Shown here one piece after another: positions 54,120-64,000 of a stretch of 64,000 bases of DNA (within the stretch, counting starts at the first letter, position 1; every line of letters starts with the position of its first letter). Origin of the DNA: Sapria himalayana. Its lineage: Eukaryota > Streptophyta > Magnoliopsida > Malpighiales > Rafflesiaceae. Made by a program: the position numbers and the translations under genes. The stretch is from assembly GCA_029783825.1 (NCBI GenBank), contig JAREIK010010217.1:124001-188000 (forward strand), given 5' to 3'. A model generated the notes under the pieces. It ran no database searches. It was not told where the DNA came from and worked only from the letters and a program-made list of their open reading frames with translations.

Positions 54120-57100
54120 GAGTATAACTATTTAATTGTTTCAGTTTTTTGTGGTTTTGGGATTAACGAGTTTATTGATTTATATGTTTACACATTTTCG
54201 TGTTTATAGGTTTTATTTAATCAATGAAATAACAAAAAATTTATTTTTATGAATTTTCGTGATTTTGAAAGGTTATAACCTTTGAAAATATATAATTTTT
54301 TAATAGTTCTAAAATATGAATACAATACTTAGTTATAATAATCTTAATAATTATATTTGTTGTTGACTCAATATAAAAAAATGTATTAATATATATTATA
54401 AAAGTGATCCAAAAAATAAATTAATAAACTATTATTAATAAGATAGATATTATTAAAATATATTTGCAGAACCCAAAATAATTCAAAATCAAAGTAAAGT
54501 ATATTATTAAATAAAATTTTAAATTTTTGAAATTTTGTTTATTTTTATAAGCTTATATTTTTTCATTAAAATAATTTATTTAAATTATATTTGTATCACT
54601 CATTATTTAATTTGTGATTAATATTTCAATACAAATAAACTAAAAAAATAATAAAAATGAATATTTAAAATTATAATGAATACAAATTAAAATGAGATTT
54701 ATTATTTATTATTTAGGTTATATAGGTTTAATGGTTTAAGTATTTAAAGGGTTTTGGGGTTTAGGAGTCTATAGATTTAAATGTTTATGCATTTATTGGT
54801 TTATAAGTTTTATTTAAATAATAAAAATTTAAAATTTTTTTTTTGATTTTTTATTATTTTCAAAGGTTATAACCTTTGATAATAAAATAATTTTTAAAAT
54901 TTTTTGAAATGTGAATACAATGTATAATTATATTAATCTTACTAATTATATATTATATAAATTTCATATAAATAATTTTAATGATAGATATTATAAGTAT
55001 GATCAAAAATTAAATTTATAAACTATTATTAATAATATAAATATTAATTAAATTATATTTACATAACACAAAATGATTCAAAATCAAATCAAAATATATT
55101 ACTAAATAATAATATTTAATTTTTAAAATTTTCCTTCATTTTATAAGCTTATATTTTTTTATTAAAATAAATTATTTAAAATAATATTTGCCTCACTCGA
55201 AATTTATTTTGTAATTAATTTTTTTTAAATATTAAACTATAAATAATTAAAATGAATATTTAAAATTATAATACATATAAATAAAAATGAGATTTATTAT
55301 TTATTAAGTAGTATATAGTTGTTAAAAGGTTTATGTATTTAGGGGTTTCGGGATTTATGAGCTTACTGATTTAAGTAACTAAGCATTTAATGATCTATAG
55401 GTTTTATTTAAAAAATGAAATAACAAAAAATTTATTTTTATTATTTTTTCTCATTTTTTAAGGTTATAACTTTTGAAAATATAATAATTTTTAAATTTTT
55501 TTTAAAAGTGAATACATTATTTAGTTATAATAATCATTATATTTATATATCATATAAATTCAATATAACCAATTTTATTGATAAATATTCTAATAATGAT
55601 TAAAAAATAAATAAATAATCTATTATTAATAAGATAGATATCAATTATAATATAATTACAAACCCTAAAATAATTCAAAAGCAAAGCAAAATATATTACA
55701 ATATAATAATTTTTTGTTTTGAATTTTTTTATATTTAAAAAAGTTTATCTATATTTTTTGATTAAATAATTTATATAAATTATATTTGTCTAACACATAA
55801 TTTATTTTGTAATTAATATTTATATAAAAATAAACAAATTAATAATTAAAATAATTATTTAAAATTATAATGAAAAAAAATGAGATTTATTAATTATTAT
55901 TTAGGGTATACCAGTTTAATTTTAATTATATCTGTCTCACTAATAATCTATTTTGTAATTAATATTTCTATAAAAATAAACTAATAAATAATTAAAATTA
56001 AAATTTTAAATTATACTAAATAAAAATTAAAATGAGATTTATGATTTATTATTAATGTATCCCAGTTTAATGATTTAAGTATTTAGATGTTTTGTCATTT
56101 TAAAATTTAGCTATTTATGTTTTTAGGCATTTAGTGGTTTATAGGTTTTATTTAAACAATAAAAGAAAAAAAATTATAATTTTTTGTTTTTTTCTTAGGT
56201 TATAACCTTTGAAAATATAATAATATTTAAAATTTTTTTAAATGTAAATATAATATTTTAGTTATAATAATATTTTTAATTATATATCATATAAATTTAA
56301 TATAAAAAATTTTATTGATAAATATTATAATAATTATCAAAAAATAAATTAATAAACTATTAATAAAAAAATAGAAATTAATTAAAAAATATTTACAATA
56401 CTCATATTGATACAAAATTTAAGTAAAATATATTACTGGATAATAATTTTAAATTTTTATATTTTTACTTCTTTTATATGGGTATATATATATTATTTTA
56501 TTAAAAATAAATTATTTAAATTATATTTGTCGCACTCATAATTTATTTTGTAATAAATATTTCTATAAAAATAAACCAATAAATAATTAAAATGAATATT
56601 TAAAATTATAATAAATAGAAATAAAAATTAGATTTATTATTTATTATGTATTATATATCGGTTTAATGGTTACTATATTTAATCATTAGGGGGTCTAGGA
56701 GTTTACTTATATAACTGTGTATGCATTTAGTAGTTTATAAGTTTTATTTAAAAAATAAAAAAACAAAAAATTTATTTTTATTATTTTTGATATTTTCAAA
56801 GGTTATAATCTTAGAAAATATAATAATTTTCACATTTTTTTCAAAAGTGAATTCAATATTTAGTTATAATAATTATTATATTTATATTTCATATAAATTC
56901 AATATAACAAATTTTATTGATAAATATTCTAATAATGATCAAAAAATAAATTAATAATCTATTATTAATAAGATATATATCAATTATAATATAATTAGAA
57001 AACCTAAAATGATTCAGATGCAAAGCAAAATATATTACTCTATAATAATTTTTTGAATTGAATTTTTTTTTCTTTTAAAAAGTTTATCTATATTATTTTG

Positions 57101-57365
57101 ATGAAAAATAATTTATATAAATTATATTTGGGTAACTCATAATTTAATTTGTAATTAATATTTATATAAAAATAAACAAATAAATAATTAAATTTGAATA
57201 TTTAAAATTAATATGAAAAAAAATGAGATTTATTCTTTATTATTTAGGATATACCGGTTTTATTTAAATAAGATCCGTCTCACTAATAAATTATTTTGTA
57301 ATTAATATTTCTATAAAAATAAACTGTTAACTAATTAAAATAAAAATTAAAATTATACTGAATAA
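54120..57365 (+). repeat. Satellite run F, G/H, I/A, link, B, A, link
   Basis: Headers lie near 54120 (F), 54720 (G header with an H body from about 54830), 55311 (I on an A-like body), 56057 (B) and 56650 (A). Links are near 55905 and 57250. From about 56820 onward the sequence parallels the left flank of composite copy 1 (22740-23226), including a rare TAAATNNGAATATTT variant. No genes are visible. Confidence 0.8.
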
Positions 57366-58060
57366 TTAAAATAATTTATTTTGTTCATCTCAGCTCTAGA
57401 ATGATTGCTAAAGCTCTAAACAAAATAATATGAGCTTTTAGTTTATATCTATTATGTCTCATCTTATTTGATGTTGAATCACTGGGATATCAAAGGTAAT
57501 TTGACTCATGTACGCTAACAGACTAAACCAAAGTTGTACCCCTATGTGTTGAAATAGCTAGTTGTTTAGGATTCTATTTATATTGATTATTGTAATTTCT
57601 TCTAAAATATCTCTCATGCACACACTCAAAGCAATTTTTTTAAAACATAGTTCACCTCTAAAAAATTAACCACCTTGTAGCCTATTAGAACAAACTAGCC
57701 CCAGGGTGGTTTGAGCAGAGCAAGAAGTTTGGGCTCTTTTTCATTCAAGAATCAAAAAATTTTCTTTTATTGGCATGTCTAAGCCCCCTTTTTATATCTT
57801 CATGGATATGAAAGTATCATTTCTTTATTTTTATATTAAATGAGTTATGTATACAAGCTCACAATACCCAAAAAGGTGTAAATGAATCATATTCAAATGT
57901 ATAAAATGTTTTAATCATTGCTCAAAATATTAGTCTATTATATTGATACTTGAGGTCACAAATCAATGGAAAAAGCCATAGTGATATTTCCAATCCCAAG
58001 AATTTTAGCTATAGAAAGTTATAAAAAGTAGTACTCAAGCTTTAACTATTTCTAGGGTCA

Positions 58061-58243
58061 TTACTTTTGCTCTTGAGGAATGTCCAAAGTTACAATCATT
58101 CCTAATGCAATGACTTTGCAATATGTAGATAAAATGCACAATCTATGGTCATATCCAATACTGTGACCCATTATTATAGTGATTAAATATGTATTCATGA
58201 TCATTCTTAGTGCCATAACAATATGTTCAAAAGAGAGACACAA
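58061..58243 (-). other. Short open frame in composite copy 2 (doubtful coding)
   Basis: A 60-codon minus-strand frame that corresponds to the frames at 1188-1373 and 23903-24157 and shares MNTYLITII, GHSIGYD and PQEQK. Replacement differences are frequent among the three. No family is recognised, and there is no sign of introns, promoter or transcript. Confidence 0.15.
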
Positions 58244-58482
58244 GTTATGTCATATTCTCATCGATATGATTTTGTGTTCTTGAGACTAAATATACAATTA
58301 TGACCATTACTAATGCTACAATAATCTTAACAAGAAAGAGACTATATCCATAACTCACCCCTTGAGTCATGACTTTGTGTTGCATATACAAAAAAATAAA
58401 GCTGTGACATTCCTAAAAGTTGTGAATTTCAATTTAAATTTGACATTAGTCATTTGATTATAAAAGTGCAAAACATGAGATT

Positions 58483-58556
58483 TAGGATTTAGGGTTTATG
58501 GGTTAGGGTTATAGTTTATGGTTTAAGGTTTAGGAGTTAAAGTTTAGCGTTAATGG
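58483..58556 (+). repeat. Degenerate telomere-like heptad block, copy 2
   Basis: This corresponds to 24343-24418. It contains TTTAGGA, TTTAGGG, TTATGGG, TTAGGGT and TTTAAGG units at mostly 7-base spacing, a little more eroded near the poly(A)-like tract. The position next to the retroposed segment is the same as in copy 1. Confidence 0.7.
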
Positions 58557-59854
58557 TTTTTTTTTGTTTTTTTTTTTGGAAAATACTCACTTTATTTATC
58601 ATTTAGGCACACAACTTACAAGAGACTAAAAAGCTGACTAATTTAGGCCAGCCCACCAAATACTATGCACCTTAATGATTCTATGTATAAAATAAATAAA
58701 AAAACATAATGCCTAATAATTCCAAGCATACGAATACAACTATAATCACCTTTCAATCCCGGACTTCAAAGTTGGCATTGAATCATTATGTGCAGTGCGT
58801 CCTTTCCATTCGGATTTGTCCAAGCCTTTTGGAGGAACCTGAATGATGCACCATTTTAAAACTATGAAAATATAAGATTGTGCATGTGTGTGATGAGCAG
58901 CATCAAGCATTTGCCTATGTCATTGCTATGCAATGGAATACATGTAAAACTGAATACCCATAAATCCACAAGTCCATATCTATGACACTTTTTCAATTCA
59001 TTCTCACCTCTGAATTCCACATTCTTTTGCTCCAATGATCCTCAAAAGAGTATTTCTTGGATTAGAATGCTTCCTCCTCGAGCTCCAAAAAGTGGCTGTA
59101 TGTTCCACCGACAAAATATAAAAAAATATGCATGCATATGTGTGCATGTGTGATGAGGTCCATCTCATAGTCTAATTATCTATGAGTACAACCAAGCTAG
59201 AATACAAGTAAAATTACAAAATGCTATAAAGATGGGTCTTATGCTCCCGGGAGTGTAGCATCGCCTAATGTGTATTTACAAAATGCATTAGTGTGCCCCA
59301 CGTAGAGATACTCATGGGTCTAGTTGCCCTCATTGCATGCTACAAAAAGAGCAGACAAGATTGTGTGTGTGTGTGAGTATGTCATGATCGGTCTCTACAA
59401 GTACATGGTGCATACAAAGTCCAAAATACAAATAAGACTACAAACATAAACTACAAGTTTGAATCTTTTCCTCCCGTGTGGCTAGTCTGGACTCCATTGC
59501 TTACTGGCCCTGCTTGGTGATGCTTCGAATTTTTCCGGCTCTCCAATTAATCATGGATTACCCGCTACTCCTGTTGGGTGACGGTTGGGTGTCCCTCTTT
59601 GCTACGTGATAGGGCTAGTGGGACCTACTCCTAGCTACTCCTGGGTTTACTCCCGACCACTTTGCTCGATTTCATAAATTTTCTGAATGTTATCATCCCG
59701 GCTTGCTATTGGGGCCCTCTACAAGCTGGTGGCCCATACTTTTGGATGCTTTCATGACTTTCAGGCCCCTCTAAATTCTACACCAAAATGGACAAGAATA
59801 TATGCACGTATGTACAGTGGTCAGTCGCTATGTGTGTGTGGTGCAGCAGTATCA
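58557..59854 (-). mobile_element. Retroposed transcript-like segment with poly(A) tail, copy 2
   Basis: The minus strand ends in AATAAA (complement of 58591-58596), 13 bases and an interrupted A-tract (58577 down to 58557), as in copy 1. Frames seen in copy 1 are interrupted here: on the minus strand a stop falls at the complement of CTACGTGAT near 59600 and another at CTAGTCTGG near 59482. The segment contains a TG repeat near 59363-59376. It is a relic; the family is not recognised. Confidence 0.55.
59318..59367. other. 50-bp segment absent from composite copy 1
   Basis: After the shared CTCATGG, copy 2 has 50 bases (beginning GTCTAGTTGCCCTC) before the shared TGTGTGTGAG. Copy 1 goes straight from 25180 to 25181. 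The right side is a TG repeat, so slippage or repair in copy 1 may have removed it; the direction is inferred. Confidence 0.75.
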
Positions 59855-60965
59855 GGGTTTAGGAATTTAGTAATTTAAGTATTTAATTATTTTGTGGTTT
59901 ATAGGTTTTATTTAAATAATTAAATAACAAAAAAATTATTTTTATGATTTTTTTCTCATTTTCAAGGTTATAAGCAGTGAAAATATTATAATTTTTAATT
60001 TTTTTTTCAAATATTAATACAATATTTAATTATAATAATCATAAAAATTAAATATCATGTAAATTCAGTATAAATAATTTTATTGATCGATATTATAATA
60101 TTGATCATAAAATAGATTAATAAACTATTATTAATAAGATAGATATTAATTAAAATATATTTGCAAAACCTAAAACGATTCAAAATCAAAGTAAAATATA
60201 TTACTAAATAATAATTTTTTATTCTTAAATTTTTGATTCTTTTTATAAGCTTATAAATTTTTTTGATGAAGATAAATTATTTAAATTATATTTGCCTCAT
60301 TCATAATTTTATTTTTCAATTAATGTTTCCATAAAATTAAACTAATAAATAATTAAAATGAATATTGAAATATAATGAATACAAATAAAAATGAGATTTA
60401 TGATGAATTATTTAAGGTATACCGGTTTAATGGTTTAAGTATTTAGGAATTTAGGATTTAGTGATTTAAGTGTTTAGGCATTTAGTAGTTTATATGTTTT
60501 ATTAAAATAATGCAATAACAAAAAAATTATTTTACAAATTTTTTATCAATTTTGAAGGTTATAACCTTTATAAATATAATAATTTTTAAATCTTTTTCAA
60601 AGGTGAATACAATATTTAGTTATAAAAAACTTAATAATTATATGTCATGTAAATTAAAAATAAACAATTTTATTGATAGATATTAATAAACTAAATATAA
60701 ATATAAATATAATAGTGATCAAAAAATAAATTAATAAACTATTATTTATTGATAGATATTTATATATTATTTATAAATACTTAACCCTTTAAAGATGGTT
60801 TAAATGATTAATTATTTAAGGGTTTTGGGGTTTAGGAGTTTAATAATTTAAGTGTTTAGGCATTTAGTAGTTTATAGGTTTTATATAAACAATAAAATAA
60901 CAAAAAATTTATTTTTGTAATTTTATCTCATTTTCAAAGATGATAACCTTTAAAAATATAATATT
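59855..60965 (+). repeat. Satellite forms X, L and M beside composite copy 2
   Basis: A partial octad header starts at the composite border, followed by L (header near 60416) and the rearranged M monomer (60678-60840, with TTTAAAGATGG). It matches 25668-26780 at an offset of 34187 bp. Near 60965 the match ends: sequence passes from the M palindrome region into a C-like body, which marks the right edge of the duplicated segment. Confidence 0.85.
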
Positions 60966-63900
60966 TAGTTATGCTAATATTAATAATTAAATATCATTTA
61001 AATTCAATATAAACAATTATATTGAAATATATTATATTTATGATCAAAAAATAAATTATAAATTATTATTAATAAGATAGATATTATTTTAAATATATTT
61101 GCAAAACGTAAATTTATTCAAAATCAAAATAAAATATATTACAAAATAATACTTTCTTTGATGTTTTGCTTCTTTTTATAAGTTTATATTATTTGTTATT
61201 AAAAGTAAATTATTTAAATTATATTTGTCTTCCACTAAATTTATTTTTAATATATAATTCTATAAAAATAAACTAATACATAATTAAAATAAATATTTAA
61301 AATTATAATGAATACTAATAAAATTGAGATTTATTATTTATTATTTAGGATATACTAGTTTAATTGTTTAAGTATTTAGGAGTTTTTGGGTTTAGTGATT
61401 TAAGTGTTTAGGACTTTAGTTATTTATAGTTTTTATTTAAACAATAAAAAAAATTAAATTTTTTGATTTTTTTTTTAATTTTTGAAGGTTATAACCTTTG
61501 AAAATATAATAAATTTTATTTTTTTAAATGTTAATATAATATTTAGTTATAATATTCTAAATAATTATATATAATGTAAACTCAATATAAATAATTTTAT
61601 TAATAGATATTATAATAATAATCAATAAATAAATAATAAACTTTTATTAATAAGAATGATATAAATTAAAATATAATTACAAAAACTAAAATGATTCAAA
61701 ATCAAAATAAAATATATTACGAAATAATAAATTTTTGTTTTTAAAAATTTGCCTCTTTTTATAAGCATATATATTTTTTTTGATAAAAAATAAATTATTT
61801 AAAATAGATCTGTCTCACTGATAATTTATTTTGTAATAAATATTCCTATAAAAATAAACTGAAAAATAAATAAAATAAAAATTTAAAATTACACTTAATT
61901 AAAATTAAAGTGAGATTTATGCTTTATTATTAATGTATACCAATTTAATAGTTAAGTATTTAAAAGTTTTTTCGTTTAGAAGTTTAGTGATTAATGTTTT
62001 TAGGAATTTAGTGTTTTATAGGTTTTATTTAAACAATAAAATAACAAAAAAAATTGGTAATTTTTTGTCATTTTCATAGGTTATAACCTTTGAAAATATA
62101 AAAATATTTAAAATTTTTTGAAATGTGAATGCAATATTTAGTTAGAATGATTTTAATAATTATATATCATATAAATTAGATATAAACAATTTTATAGATA
62201 GATATTATATTAATGATCAAGAATTAAATTTATAAACTATTAATAATAAGATAGATATTAATTAAAAAATATTTACAAAACCCAAATTGTATCAAAATTA
62301 AAGTAAAAAATATTATTGGATAATAATTTTTAATTTTTAAAATTTTACTTCTTTTATAAGCGTATATATTTTTTTTGATTAAAAATAAATTATTTAAATT
62401 ATATTTGTTGAACTAATAATTTATTTTGTAATAAATATTTCTATAAATTAAACTTATAAATAAATAAAATGAATATTTAAAATAATAATAAATTGAAATA
62501 AAAAATATATTTCTTAATTATTAAGTAGTATATAGCAGTTTAATGGTTTATGTATTTAGGGATTATGTGCCTTAGGAGTTTACTTATTTTACTATGTATG
62601 CATTTAGTGGTTTATAGGTTTTATTTAAAAATTAAAATAACAAATTATTTATTTTTATTATTTTTTGATATTTTCAAAGGTTATTAAATTTGAAAATATA
62701 ATAAATTTTAAATTTTTTTCAAATGTGAATTCAATATTTTATTATAATAATCACTATATTTATATATCATATAAATTCAATATAAACAATATTATTGATA
62801 AATATTCTAAAAGTGATTAAAAAATAAATTAATAATCTATTATTATTAAGATAGATATCTATTAAAATATAATAAAAAGCCTAAAATGATTCAGAAGAAA
62901 TCAAAATATATTACTATATAATAATTTCTTTTAAAAAGTTTATCCATATTTTTTTGATGAAAATTAATTTATATAAATTATATTTTTCTAATTAATAATT
63001 TATTTTTTAATTACTATTTATATTAAAATAAACAAATAAATAATTATAATGAATATTTAAAATCATAATAAAAAAAATAATATTGAGATTTATTCTTTAT
63101 TAATTTGGGTATACCAGTCTAAATTAAATTAGATCTGTCTCACTAATAATTTATTTTGTAATTAATATTTCTATAAAAATAAACTGATAAATAATTAAAA
63201 TAAAAATTTAAAATTATACCGAATAAAAATTAAAATGAGATTTATGAATTATTATTAATGTGTACCAGTTTAATATTTTAAGTATTTAGAGATTTTTTCT
63301 TTTATGACTTTAGTGATTTATGTTTTTCAGCATTTAGTGGTTTATAGGTTTTATTTAAACAATGTAATAACAAAAAAATTATTTATGATATTTTTTCACA
63401 TTTTCAAAGGTTATAAACTTTGAAAATATAATAATTTTTAAATTTTTTAAAAATGTGAATACAATTTTTAGTAATAATAATCATTATAATTATATATAAT
63501 ATAAACTAAATATAAACAATTTTATTCATAGATATGATATCAATTATTAAAAAGTAAATTATTATGCTAATATTAATATGATAGATATAAATTAAAATAT
63601 AATTGCAAAACCTAAAAATATTCACAATCCAAGTAAAATTTATTACTAAATAATAATTTTATTTTAGTTTTTGCTTCTTTTTATAAGCATATATTTTTTT
63701 TGATGAAAAATAAATGTTTTCAATTATATTTGTATCACTCATAATTTATTTGGTAATTAATATTTTAATAAATTATTTAAATTATATTTAAGGCTAATGA
63801 GTTTAAAGGTTTAAGTATTTAGGGCCTTTTTTGTTTAGGAGTTTATAGTTTTAAGTGTTTAGGCATTTAGTGGTTTATAAGTTTTATTTAAACAATGATA

Positions 63901-64000
63901 TAACAAAAAATTTATTTTTATTATTTTTTTAATTTTTGAAGGTTATAACCTTTGAAAATATAATAATTTTGAAATTTTTTTCAAATGTAAATATTATATT
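60966..64000 (+). repeat. Satellite run C body, D, B, A, link, B/K, C
   Basis: A C-like body runs to about 61345. Headers follow near 61350 (D), 61935 (B), 62528 (A), 63258 (B header on a K-like body) and 63790 (C), with a link near 63107. The C monomer continues past the end of the window. No genes are visible. Confidence 0.85.

Larger units (their letters stand above)
57366..59854 (+). other. Composite dispersed unit, full copy 2
   Basis: About 2.49 kb, collinear with 23227-25667 over its whole length and with the same borders. The offset is 34137 bp at AGAATGATTG (57398 against 23261) and 34187 bp at the right border. The difference is explained by 50 extra bases at 59318-59367. It contains the same left half, telomere-like block and retroposed poly(A) segment, with scattered substitutions. 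No intact gene is recognised. Confidence 0.85.

Noticed and set aside
59687..59878. Plus-strand frame of 63 codons at the right end of composite copy 2
   Set aside because: It runs out of the composite into satellite, lies opposite the inferred RNA strand and shows no recognisable domain.
9246..64000. Regularly spaced palindromic repeats suggesting a CRISPR array
   Set aside because: The spacing is about 600 bp, and the sequence between palindromes is itself repeated and not made of unique spacers. There are no cas genes and the context is eukaryotic satellite.
1..64000. Organelle or very AT-rich protist chromosome
   Set aside because: No rRNA, tRNA or organellar protein gene is visible in 64 kb. 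A copia-like LTR and large higher-order satellite fit a plant nuclear genome better. A protist cannot be fully excluded because TTTAGGG-type telomeres also occur there.

Overview
The window contains no convincing protein-coding or RNA gene. About nine tenths of it is one very AT-rich satellite DNA (in one sampled line, 36121-36180, 9 of 60 bases are G or C). It is arranged as diverged monomers of about 590-610 bp. The rest is three copies of a more GC-rich composite unit (25381-25440 has 36 of 60 G or C) and one insertion that looks like a Ty1/copia-type LTR. A degenerate TTTAGGG-like heptad block and the LTR-like R/U5 sequence suggest the nuclear genome of a land plant, from a subtelomeric, pericentromeric or other heterochromatic satellite array. 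The species cannot be named from this sequence. A TTTAGGG-type telomere is not unique to plants, so this placement is inference. Every satellite monomer has the same plan. Read on the strand where it is G-rich, it starts with a header of about 90 bp in which TTTA recurs every 8 bases, roughly ten or eleven octads of the form TTTAGGNN. About 50 bp later comes a palindrome centred on GGTTATAACC, perfect over 32 bp in the best copy. Then follow an AT-rich body of about 350 bp and a well-conserved tail. I sorted the monomers by eye into subtypes A, B, C, D, E, F, G, H, I, J and K from their headers. Three further forms (X, L, M) occur only beside the composite unit. A recurring 150-bp deletion monomer, called the link here, joins an A-like body to a B tail. 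Layout: 1-9230 is in reverse orientation and is mostly an A-B dimer array of about 1.33 kb, broken at 1150-2064 by a truncated composite unit. Orientation switches once near 9230. From there to 64000 the satellite is in forward orientation and mixes all subtypes. The clearest run, from 47807 to 54119, reads F-G-H-I-J-link/B-A-K-C-D-E before F returns, so the higher-order repeat is about 6.3 kb; other stretches are deleted or recombined versions. Full composite units lie at 23227-25667 and 57366-59854. Each has a moderately AT-rich left half, a block of heptad-phased telomere-like sequence, and a reverse-strand segment ending in AATAAA and a poly(A) tract, as in a retroposed transcript. All three composite copies enter the satellite at the same monomer position. 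The two full copies also share flanking satellite, at an offset of about 34.14-34.19 kb, so they were amplified with the array rather than inserted independently. The LTR-like insertion is at 29171-29671. Nothing here acts together as a gene system. The interesting signals are structural: the octad-phased header, the palindrome with apparently compensated base changes, the higher-order repeat, and the retroposed segment beside telomere-like heptads.
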